A DNA stretch of 7,643 nt from assembly GCA_034006405.1 (NCBI GenBank), contig JAVESW010000062.1:1-7643 (forward strand), written 5' to 3'. The notes beneath the pieces were generated by a model. The model searched no databases and had not been told where the DNA came from. It saw only the letters and a program-made list of their open reading frames with translations. Below, piece after piece: positions 1-5,951 of this stretch (position 1 is its first letter; each line of letters opens with the position of its first letter). The DNA is from JALNYB01 sp023230065. Lineage in GTDB: Archaea; Thermoplasmatota; Thermoplasmata; Methanomassiliicoccales; Methanomethylophilaceae. The translations under genes and the position numbers were made by a program.

Positions 1-489
1 ATCGGTGTCGAACCATATGTCTCATCATACGAACATCTCCTAGTCTTGAAAGATGCTGGCGCTGAAGAGATAAAACTCAACATCGAATCCCCAAACAAAG
101 AAATATTCTCAAAAGTCTGCCCTGAACTTGATTATGATGGCATATTTAGACTTCTTAAACTAGCTGTACCCATATTCGGAAAAGGAAAGGTCTCATCTAA
201 CATCATATTCGGAATGGGTGAAACCGATGAAGAATTAGAATCTGCAATGGAAGAACTCTGTGCCGAAGGCGTCATACCTACTCTCAGAGCTTTGAGATAC
301 AATCCTTTCAACGAAGAGAGTCTTTTACTTGCTATTGGCAACCAGTCTCATACAACACCTGAACGTGCTATCCGCCTTGCAAAGATGCAAAAAAAGATAC
401 TCGAAAAATATGATCTTACAACACTTACATGCCACACGATGTGCTTAGAATGCACCTGTTGTGACATCGTTCCTTTCAGAGATATCTGA
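1..489 (+). CDS. Radical SAM protein, biotin synthase-related, C-terminal half (5' truncated)
   Basis: The reading frame is open from the first base of the window and ends at TGA 487-489, giving 162 visible residues; the start and the CxxxCxxC cluster motif that binds the SAM-cleaving [4Fe-4S] cluster lie outside. What is visible resembles the second half of a biotin-synthase-like TIM barrel: a strand with IKLNIES (about residues 24-30), the FGMGET(D/E)E turn (about 70-77) typical of biotin synthase relatives, then an RYNP strand end and a TxER helix start. The protein ends in a cysteine-rich tail, with Cys at visible positions 144, 148, 151, 153 and 154, followed by DIVPFRDI. From memory this tail resembles archaeal biotin-synthase-related radical SAM proteins (COG2516-like), whose substrate I do not know. 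An internal TTG at 46 is not a credible start because similarity to the fold begins before it. PylB or a cofactor-maturation enzyme are alternatives that cannot be excluded without the N-terminus. Confidence 0.8.
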   Translation: MGVEPYVSSYEHLLVLKDAGAEEIKLNIESPNKEIFSKVCPELDYDGIFRLLKLAVPIFGKGKVSSNIIFGMGETDEELESAMEELCAEGVIPTLRALRYNPFNEESLLLAIGNQSHTTPERAIRLAKMQKKILEKYDLTTLTCHTMCLECTCCDIVPFRDI

Positions 490-1404
490 TCAGCTAAGTT
501 TTTTCTTAAGAGCCTCGGTGAACTCACATGCTTTGCATTTAACCCCTATGGCAGGTTCTCCGCACTCACAGAAATGTATCTTCGTAGTAGGAATATTATC
601 AGATAACAACGGACGCAAGGTATCATATGATGCCAGAATACTAAATTTAGAACCAGGTGATCTGTCTTCCAATTCATCTATGACGTCCCTATATTGATTC
701 CTGAGTGCCTCTTCCCAATATGGGCATACTCCGTCCCAAAACGGAACACCCGCAACGATTGCATAAAGAAGTGATTCTTTCTCAGGTATCATTCTTAAAG
801 GAAAGAATCTTGGGATGAGCCCTGGCTGTACTTTTGTATGTGGGCCCAAGCGTGCCAATCTCTCTATATCTCCACGCACAAAATTCATCATTATAGATTG
901 AGCCATATCATCAAGATTATGACCTGTTGCAAGATACTTAGCACCCAACTTCCTTGCTTCATCATTCATGAATTTTCTTCTGAATACACCGCAATATGTA
1001 CATGGACTATTGCTTCCAGAAACAGGTGCCACATAATCCATTTCTAATCCTATCTCTGAGAATGACCTTATATACAGTGGAATTTCATGAGTATTACAGA
1101 AATCTTTTACAATGTCTACACTGGGAGGTCTATAACCTTTGATACCCTCATCTATTGTTATAGCACAGATGTTCACATCACTCCTCTCTTTGAAGATCAT
1201 ATCCATCATATGAAGCGTGACCATACTGTCCTTTCCCCCTGATACCGCTACAGCGATCGTGTCTCCAGAATGGACATTGATCTGTTTTCTGATCTCTTTC
1301 TTAACCCTCTTCTCAAAATACATCTTGAAATGTGTGGTACACAGATGTGAACCGTTGTATCTAATTAATGTTACGGCATTCTGGGGACAAAGATCGCACT
1401 TCAT
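490..1404 (-). CDS. ttuA: TtuA/NcsA-type tRNA 2-thiouridine synthetase (TIGR00269-like)
   Basis: A 304-residue cytoplasmic enzyme of the PP-loop ATPase superfamily that adenylates a tRNA uridine and replaces its C2 oxygen with sulfur. An N-terminal zinc site is formed by C3, C6, C22 and H25. The PP-loop SGGKDS is at 55-60. C135 and C138 (PCTYCG) with C227 (VCPYW) match the three-cysteine [4Fe-4S] ligand set of TtuA, with the same spacing of 3 and 89 residues as I recall from characterised members. A TGHNLDD motif is at 161-166 and a second zinc site at C279, C281, C290 and C293. I chose ATG 1404 because MKCDLC is the usual family N-terminus; an in-frame GTG at 1419 would add five residues and overlap orc1 by 11 bases. 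With ATG the gap to the orc1 stop is 4 bases, so it is probably last in the NIF3-orc1 transcript. Whether it modifies position 54 or wobble U34 cannot be told from sequence; in a mesophile U34 (NcsA role) is at least as likely. Confidence 0.9.
   Translation of the reverse strand: MKCDLCPQNAVTLIRYNGSHLCTTHFKMYFEKRVKKEIRKQINVHSGDTIAVAVSGGKDSMVTLHMMDMIFKERSDVNICAITIDEGIKGYRPPSVDIVKDFCNTHEIPLYIRSFSEIGLEMDYVAPVSGSNSPCTYCGVFRRKFMNDEARKLGAKYLATGHNLDDMAQSIMMNFVRGDIERLARLGPHTKVQPGLIPRFFPLRMIPEKESLLYAIVAGVPFWDGVCPYWEEALRNQYRDVIDELEDRSPGSKFSILASYDTLRPLLSDNIPTTKIHFCECGEPAIGVKCKACEFTEALKKKLS
499..504 (+). terminator. Possible U-tract terminator for the radical SAM gene
   Basis: A run of six T begins ten bases after the stop of the plus-strand radical SAM gene, inside the 3' end of the convergent ttuA. 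Archaeal RNA polymerase can terminate at short U-tracts without a hairpin. There is no intergenic space here, so any terminator must lie inside the opposing gene. The short palindrome CTGATCAG over both stops is too small to be a strong stem. This is inference from position only. Confidence 0.3.
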
Positions 1405-1408
1405 GATG

Positions 1409-2593
1409 TCAATACTCACACTCGTCAGTCGAAGTCGGAGTCTCTAAAAGATACTCCAATTTCTTGGCCAATTCCTTCGGAGGGATACCTGGTATAGATA
1501 TGTATGTTACCCTCCCCCCATCTACTTCACTCCTGACACTTGTCTCCAATAGACCGCGATGCTCCATGTCCTGAATATATGTCCAGAACTGAGTATGCTT
1601 TCTTGCGACCTGATCATACTCTTCACAAACAATAGCATATGTCTTCTCAGCAGAGGTTATGCTTATAATCGTCTCTTTCTTGATCGCTCTTGATATTGCC
1701 AATAATGCCAATTTCTTATTGAGATCCAAGCTGATCAGTTTGTTCTCAGAAACATCACTGTATATCATCGCATTTGCGGTCCTTACATCATCCGCAGAAA
1801 TATATCCTTCAGTTCCACTCTCTGCGATCTGCGCCGATTTTTCTATCAATTCGATAGCAAATCTTGCATCTCCGTATCCTTCGGAAAAATCTGCAAGAAG
1901 ATCGATGATATCATCCTCTATCGTACCCGTTATAAGCGCCTCATCAGCCCTTATCTTGATTATGCCTCTAAGTTCCTCTTTGGTATAACGGTCGAATACA
2001 ATAGAATTAGCACGTTTGAACGTGGACATAGTAGCCTGATCCAAAAGCTTTACAATCGATTCCTGAGAGATCATTATCATAGATACAGAAGATACGCCTT
2101 TGATATCCTCTGTATACCTGGACAACTGATATATCAGATCCTTGCTGTTATTCTTGAGAAGCATATCTACTTCATCAAGAACTATCACGAGAGGACGCAT
2201 TCCAGACTCTATATGAATGCGAAGCGCCCTCATCATATCACTTGCCGAAAAACCCCTATCCGGGAATCCTGGATCATAATGCCTGACTAATTGAAGGATA
2301 ACGCTGTATTCCGTATTCCTCAATCTGCAGTTTACAAATATCTTATCCATTAGTTTTCCTTTGGAACCGCAGTACTTAAGCATATTATCGCAGAAACGTT
2401 TGGCTGTAACGGTCTTTCCCGTTCCGACACCTCCGATAAGGAATGCAGAACAGGAACGACCTTCCATTACCATCGGACGAAAGAGCATCTCCAGACGTTC
2501 CATCTGTTTTTCTCTGTGGACCAGTTTCTCTGGCACATATTCGAAGGACAACTTGTTGCCATCCTTGATAACGGCAGATGCTCTCTCAAACAT
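1409..2593 (-). CDS. cdc6: Orc1/Cdc6 family replication initiator AAA+ ATPase
   Basis: A 394-residue protein, normal length for archaeal Orc1/Cdc6, which binds origin DNA and loads the MCM helicase. The AAA+ domain has Walker A GGVGTGKT (54-61, catalytic K60), Walker B VIVLDEVD (136-143), a sensor-1 region ending ISQES (175-179), a conserved Arg after the following helix (about R194, possible arginine finger) and sensor 2 GDAR with R244. The rest, about 290-394, is a winged-helix DNA-binding domain (LALLAISRAIKK ... VTYISIPG). ATG 2593 is chosen: it follows AGGA with suitable spacing, lies two bases after the NIF3 stop (TGA-TA-ATG), and gives the expected N-terminus. A TTG 75 bases upstream would only add residues inside the NIF3 gene. 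The gene sits between a NIF3-like gene and ttuA and is probably cotranscribed with both. The sensor-1 position has Gln-Glu where archaeal homologues usually show Asn-Asp. Confidence 0.93.
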   Translation of the reverse strand: MFERASAVIKDGNKLSFEYVPEKLVHREKQMERLEMLFRPMVMEGRSCSAFLIGGVGTGKTVTAKRFCDNMLKYCGSKGKLMDKIFVNCRLRNTEYSVILQLVRHYDPGFPDRGFSASDMMRALRIHIESGMRPLVIVLDEVDMLLKNNSKDLIYQLSRYTEDIKGVSSVSMIMISQESIVKLLDQATMSTFKRANSIVFDRYTKEELRGIIKIRADEALITGTIEDDIIDLLADFSEGYGDARFAIELIEKSAQIAESGTEGYISADDVRTANAMIYSDVSENKLISLDLNKKLALLAISRAIKKETIISITSAEKTYAIVCEEYDQVARKHTQFWTYIQDMEHRGLLETSVRSEVDGGRVTYISIPGIPPKELAKKLEYLLETPTSTDECEY

Positions 2594-2595
2594 TA

Positions 2596-3558
2596 TCAAT
2601 TCCTGCTGAAACGGGTGAATCCGGAACAACCGAATGTCTCTATGCCTTTTTTCTCCCATGTATCGCAAATAAGATTGATACCGAGAGAATCAGATGCCAT
2701 GTGTCCTGATATTATCATGTTTATGTTATGCTTCTTACACTCTTCATAATGGCTCTCTGGGAAATGCATTCCAACTATAGTTCCGACACCGGCGTTCGCC
2801 AGTTTCTCATATAATTCTTTGGGTCCAGATGTTCCGCCAGTCATCTTACTGATAATTTTTCCGCAACGACTTTTCTTACTTCCTAAAATGATCTTGGGAG
2901 GATCGTTAAGTCTTGTTGCCTGTTGGAATTCAGGTTCTTTCATCAAAACCTTGGTAATATCCTCTAGATATTTCGGCTGTGCATTCTCGAATAACTTGTC
3001 AAGATATCTCTGAACCATATTATCCGCAGGACTGTGTACATTAAACATGAGTATATTCAGTAATTTAGCGGCATCTACGGGCTGATTATAATTAGAGCCC
3101 ATTACATTCCTCTTTACCTCTTCCATCCGTGGCCTCATAAGGCCTTCGAGAACATTTATAGGAACGTCAACATCGTGATATAAATCGGTCTGCATCCACA
3201 TAACTTCAGGGAAACATGTCCTTGATTTTCCAATTGGATGATGGGCGACTACTGCAGAGATGGTGTCTCCCTTCTCTTTCAATCTGTCAGCAAGAAGAAT
3301 CTCACCTGTCGTGATATCAATACCCCACATGAATTTCTCTGCTTCGGTCTCTTTGGCGAGTTCCTCTCCCCACATAAGACGTGAATCTGCATATGGATTC
3401 CATAGTCTTTCTTGATCATAGAATTGTCTCATATCCTTTGGAAGATTATTGTATTCTTCCTTTGCGTCTTTAAGAACTATATCTATTTCATCTTTGGAAC
3501 GGGGATCGCTCTTTATTCCTGTTTCTATGGCCAGTTTATAGGCATCATATACTTTCAT
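2596..3558 (-). CDS. NIF3-like (DUF34) metal-binding protein
   Basis: A 320-residue soluble protein of the NIF3/DUF34 superfamily, dimetal proteins whose biochemical role is unsettled. Visible motifs are NPYADSR (54-60), the WGIDIT strand (78-83), the metal-binding HHP (106-108), HSPADN (175-180), H265 in the MHFPESHYEE segment with acidic residues 268 and 272, and GHMASD (285-290), which together supply the expected His/Glu/Asp ligands. It is longer than the usual 250-residue bacterial YbgI type, with about 50 more residues before HHP and a long middle section, and matches a NIF3-like subfamily I recall from archaea and Clostridia. It is the first gene of the minus-strand cluster and its TGA ends two bases before the orc1 ATG. 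ATG 3558 has no Shine-Dalgarno-like motif and a TATA-like box lies about 28 bases upstream, so the mRNA may be leaderless. No function beyond metal binding should be inferred. Confidence 0.85.
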   Translation of the reverse strand: MKVYDAYKLAIETGIKSDPRSKDEIDIVLKDAKEEYNNLPKDMRQFYDQERLWNPYADSRLMWGEELAKETEAEKFMWGIDITTGEILLADRLKEKGDTISAVVAHHPIGKSRTCFPEVMWMQTDLYHDVDVPINVLEGLMRPRMEEVKRNVMGSNYNQPVDAAKLLNILMFNVHSPADNMVQRYLDKLFENAQPKYLEDITKVLMKEPEFQQATRLNDPPKIILGSKKSRCGKIISKMTGGTSGPKELYEKLANAGVGTIVGMHFPESHYEECKKHNINMIISGHMASDSLGINLICDTWEKKGIETFGCSGFTRFSRN

Positions 3559-3582
3559 AATAAAGATGAATAGTGAAAGAGT

Positions 3583-3612
3583 GATATAAGATATTCTTTG
3601 CGATTTTATAAG
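3583..3612 (-). promoter_or_regulatory. Candidate promoter(s) of the NIF3-orc1-ttuA cluster
   Basis: Read on the minus strand, two TATA-like boxes precede the NIF3 ATG: TTATAAAAT at 3611-3603 and TTATAT at 3589-3584. The first would start transcription near 3580, giving a leader of about 20 bases. The second would place the start near 3560, giving a leaderless message, which agrees with the lack of a ribosome-binding site. A run of ten A on this strand (3628-3619) lies just upstream of the first box. Confidence 0.45.
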
Positions 3613-3825
3613 AAAACCTTTTTTTTTTGTTTACATCGTGGTCATGTATCCACCACATATAGTCTGAGATATGACATTACAACTAATCGAAATACTCTGA
3701 ACATAAAAAAATACAATAACAAACGATACGAACTTATTCTCTGATATATCAATTAACATAAACGCCTACAATCACATTTCACATAACATAATTAGAAAAG
3801 ACCTCCAAAAAGACTGTTATTTATC

Positions 3826-3852
3826 AATTGTTAATATAAATTGTCAATTATA
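3826..3852 (+). repeat. Tandem 13/14-base repeat upstream of sufC
   Basis: AATTGTTAATATA (3826-3838) is followed directly by AATTGTCAATTATA (3839-3852), the same unit with one substitution and one inserted T. The second unit contains the odd-centred palindrome AATTG-T-CAATT, and the first overlaps the imperfect palindrome TATCAATTGTTA. The repeat ends about ten bases before the presumed TATA region of the suf operon, so it may be a regulator site; that is inference. Confidence 0.5.
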
Positions 3853-3861
3853 CATCTATTA

Positions 3862-3880
3862 AAGTATATACTTAATTAAA
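3862..3880 (+). promoter_or_regulatory. sufC: Candidate TATA/promoter region of sufCB
   Basis: AAGTATATACTT (3862-3873) is a perfect 12-base palindrome overlapping TTAATTAA (3872-3879), followed by an A-run. If the TATA box lies here, transcription would start near 3893-3900, giving a leader of about 35-40 bases that begins at the inverted repeat at 3899. A more 3' alternative is TTTATTATA (3895-3903), which would give a very short leader. The exact box is uncertain. Confidence 0.45.
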
Positions 3881-3898
3881 AAATACCTAATCCTTTTA

Positions 3899-3918
3899 TT
3901 ATATGGAATACCATATAA
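3899..3918. promoter_or_regulatory. Perfect 8-base inverted repeat before sufC, possible operator
   Basis: TTATATGG (3899-3906) and CCATATAA (3911-3918) are exact reverse complements around the spacer AATA. The element ends 16 bases before the sufC ATG and lies at the likely transcription start or early leader. Archaeal repressors often bind in such a place. The short AT-rich stem is not followed by a T-run, so it is not a terminator. Which regulator binds, if any, cannot be read from the sequence. Confidence 0.5.
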
Positions 3919-3925
3919 CAACACT

Positions 3926-3930
3926 GGTGA
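3926..3930 (+). promoter_or_regulatory. sufC: Ribosome-binding site of sufC
   Basis: GGTGA, the core complement of the archaeal 16S rRNA 3' end, lies four bases before ATG 3935 and supports that start. Confidence 0.7.
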
Positions 3931-3934
3931 AATC

Positions 3935-4684
3935 ATGTTAGAGATCAAAGATCTGCATGTAGAAGCGGGAGAAAAGGAGATTCTCAAGGGTATCAATCTG
4001 ACTGTGAAAGAAGGAGAGACCTGCGTTTTATTTGGACCCAACGGTTCTGGAAAATCTACCTTGCTCGCTGCTATAATGGGATATGGAACATGTAAGGTGA
4101 CTAAAGGAACCATCGCCTTCAAAGGTCAGGACATCACGAATATGACTGTGGACCAACGTGCAAAACTTGGTATCGGAATGATGATGCAAAGACCCCCTAA
4201 TGTAGTAGGTGTCAAACTCGGAGACATTGTTAAAGTCGCAGGAAAAGGCGATGATAGCGCCATAAAAAATGCAGCTAAATTCAAACTGAACGGATTCTTA
4301 GAACGTGATGTTAATGTTGGTTTCTCTGGAGGAGAGATCAAAAGATCAGAATTGCTTCAACTTACAGCACAAAAACCAGAATTCGTCCTTCTAGACGAAC
4401 CTGAATCTGGAGTAGATCTCGAGACGATCGATCTTATCGGAGCAAAGGTACACGACCTTCTTTACGACCCTAAGGCTTGCGGAGTAGGAAATGCCGTGAA
4501 AAGACACGTAGCTTCACTTGTCATCACCCATACAGGGCAAATCTTGGATTACATAGGCGCAGACTGCGCTTACATAATGAGAGACGGACTGATATTGTGT
4601 TCGGGCCGTCCAATGGATCTTCTGAAAGACATTAGAGAAAAAGGTTATGGAGAGTGTGTAAAATGCAGAATGGTGAAGATGTAA
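3935..4684 (+). CDS. sufC: SufC (SmsC-type) Fe-S cluster assembly ATPase
   Basis: A 249-residue ABC-type ATPase without membrane segments that works with SufB in assembling iron-sulfur clusters in the cytoplasm. Seen are Walker A GPNGSGKST (34-42), Q-loop Gln 85, signature FSGGE (130-134), Walker B FVLLDE (150-155), D-loop SGVDLE (158-163) and the switch His 199 (VITHTG). The FSGGEIKRSELLQL stretch is characteristic of SufC over transporter ATPases. Two traits look archaeal rather than bacterial: an extra segment around 177-191 before the switch strand, and a C-terminus with a CxxC pair (C241, C244). The start is supported by GGTGA upstream. The gene overlaps sufB by 22 bases, indicating translational coupling. 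With only C and B present, this is the minimal two-component arrangement (described as SMS) thought to be ancestral to SUF; no sufD, sufS, sufE or sufU is in the window. Confidence 0.95.
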   Translation: MLEIKDLHVEAGEKEILKGINLTVKEGETCVLFGPNGSGKSTLLAAIMGYGTCKVTKGTIAFKGQDITNMTVDQRAKLGIGMMMQRPPNVVGVKLGDIVKVAGKGDDSAIKNAAKFKLNGFLERDVNVGFSGGEIKRSELLQLTAQKPEFVLLDEPESGVDLETIDLIGAKVHDLLYDPKACGVGNAVKRHVASLVITHTGQILDYIGADCAYIMRDGLILCSGRPMDLLKDIREKGYGECVKCRMVKM

Positions 4685-5871
4685 AGAAAGCACTCGGAAA
4701 GACCGCAGCATATGGTTCTGATATCGACATCGATAGATTCGATGAAGGAACATACAAGCCAGAGCAATACGAAAACCTTGAAGATGCAAAAGAATACAAG
4801 GACCGTATGACGGATGTTGGTATGGCAACCGATGAGAATAACCGTTCAGGTAGTATCATATTCATCGACAACGGAATGAGCCACTGTTCCAATAAAGAAC
4901 AGGAGGGTGTCGAACTCATGTCCACCAACGATGCCCGTAAAAAATACGACTGGCTAAAAGATTACTATTGGACGGCTGTAGATCCCCAGAAGGACAAATA
5001 CACCGCGAAGACCTATCTTGAAGATTCGGACGGTTATTTCATCCATGTCAAGGCAGGATATGCAGTAAAGAACCCCGTGCAGACCTGCATGCTTCTGAAT
5101 AAAAATAAATCGATTCAGAATCTACACAATATAATCATCGTAGACGAGGGGGCATCTCTCGAAATAATCACCGGATGTGCCACCAGTAGTCACGCCAACG
5201 ATGCGTTGCACGTGGGGGTCTCTGAAATTTTCGTCAAGGACAACGCATCTCTTAAATTCTCCATGATCCACAACTGGAACACAGAGACAGGTGTACGTCC
5301 CAGAACAGTGGCAAAAATGGGAAAAGATGCTCATTTTATCAACAACTATGTTCTTCTCAATCCTGTGGGATCGCTCCAAAGCTATCCGGCCGCACTCCTT
5401 AACGGAGAAGGTTCATCAGCTGCATTCAACACAATGTGCCTTTCACACAAAGGATCCAATATTGATACAGGCGGAATGGTAGTACTCAATGCAAAGAAAA
5501 CAAGTGCGGAGATCATGTCGAGAAGCATCGTAAAAGGCGGACAGATAATCGCCCGCGGACGTCTTGTAGGAAATGCACCAGGAGCCAAAGCTCATCTTGA
5601 GTGTAGAAGCATCATGATAGATGATGGCGGAAGTTCGATAGCCATACCAGAACTAGAAGCACATGTTGCAGATGTTGAAATGACGCACGAAGCAGCCGTT
5701 GGTAAGATCGCCAGAGATCAGATCGAATATCTGATGTCACGTGGTATCTCGGAAGATGACGCCGTCAGCATGATTGTAAAAGGATTCCTTTCGGGAAGCA
5801 TTAATGGTCTGCCTCTTAGCCTAAAGAAAGAGATTGATGCAGCCATTGAGAAAGCCAATTTAGGCTCATAA
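4663..5871 (+). CDS. sufB: SufB/SufD-family (SmsB-type) Fe-S cluster scaffold
   Basis: A 402-residue scaffold protein that pairs with SufC. The short helical N-terminus carries AAYGSDIDIDRF, as in archaeal SufB, and the rest is rich in the beta strands of the SufB/D beta-helix core (NIIIVDEGASLEIITGC and following). Key scaffold residues are present: C314 in HLECRSIMI, aligning with the essential cysteine of E. coli SufB (C405), and H342-E343 in MTHEAAVGKIARDQ, aligning with H433/E434. The C-terminal helices have the RGISEDDA motif. It is therefore SufB-like in activity, not a SufD. ATG 4663 is chosen, 22 bases inside sufC, with GGAG ten bases upstream; a GTG at 4654 would add three residues but sits too close to that GGAG. 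It probably forms a B2C2 complex with SufC, filling both B and D positions; this is inference from the absence of sufD. A strong hairpin follows the stop. Confidence 0.93.
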   Translation: MQNGEDVKKALGKTAAYGSDIDIDRFDEGTYKPEQYENLEDAKEYKDRMTDVGMATDENNRSGSIIFIDNGMSHCSNKEQEGVELMSTNDARKKYDWLKDYYWTAVDPQKDKYTAKTYLEDSDGYFIHVKAGYAVKNPVQTCMLLNKNKSIQNLHNIIIVDEGASLEIITGCATSSHANDALHVGVSEIFVKDNASLKFSMIHNWNTETGVRPRTVAKMGKDAHFINNYVLLNPVGSLQSYPAALLNGEGSSAAFNTMCLSHKGSNIDTGGMVVLNAKKTSAEIMSRSIVKGGQIIARGRLVGNAPGAKAHLECRSIMIDDGGSSIAIPELEAHVADVEMTHEAAVGKIARDQIEYLMSRGISEDDAVSMIVKGFLSGSINGLPLSLKKEIDAAIEKANLGS

Positions 5872-5885
5872 ACAATTTAATTTCT

Positions 5886-5930
5886 TCAGGAATGTACGAT
5901 AAACATACATTCCTGATCATTTTAATTTTC
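5886..5930 (+). terminator. Hairpin terminator after sufCB
   Basis: TCAGGAATGTA (5886-5896) pairs perfectly with TACATTCCTGA (5906-5916) to form an 11-base stem with a 9-base loop, followed by the T-rich tail TCATTTTAATTTTC. It begins 15 bases after the sufB stop. Position, stem and tail together support transcription termination or 3'-end protection of the suf message. Confidence 0.7.
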
Positions 5931-5951
5931 ATACTAACCTGCCAATCACAA

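Larger units (their letters stand above)
3559..3934. other. AT-rich divergent intergenic region between NIF3 and sufC
   Basis: A 376-base spacer with no credible open reading frame and no tRNA-like fold. Both flanking genes point outward, so it must hold both promoters. Visible items are the NIF3-side TATA boxes, a T10 tract (3619-3628), a small GTGGT/ACCAC hairpin (3638-3656), then on the sufC side a tandem AATTGT repeat (3826-3852), a palindromic TATA region (3862-3879) and an inverted repeat (3899-3918). I see nothing I can name between about 3660 and 3820. Confidence 0.7.

Noticed and set aside
1405..1419. GTG start for ttuA
   Set aside because: It would add five residues before the conserved MKCDLC start. 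It cannot be fully excluded because overlap with orc1 by 11 bases is possible.
461..1447. Plus-strand open frames opposite ttuA
   Set aside because: They are shadows of the conserved thiolase gene and have no recognisable motifs or start signals.
2594..2668. An upstream TTG start for orc1 that would lengthen it by 25 residues
   Set aside because: The extra residues lie inside the 3' end of the NIF3-like gene in another frame and do not resemble the family N-terminus; ATG 2593 has an AGGA motif and matches the family start.
3559..3934. A replication origin beside orc1
   Set aside because: The region is AT-rich, but I found no ORB-like repeats with a G-string, and it is separated from orc1 by the NIF3-like gene. 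GC-skew analysis of the whole genome would be decisive.
4654..4662. GTG start for sufB
   Set aside because: It is one base from GGAGA, too close for that motif to serve it; ATG 4663 has workable spacing.
4126..5588. Open frames antisense to sufC and sufB
   Set aside because: They lie opposite strongly conserved coding sequence, have low-complexity composition typical of shadow frames and match no family I recognise.
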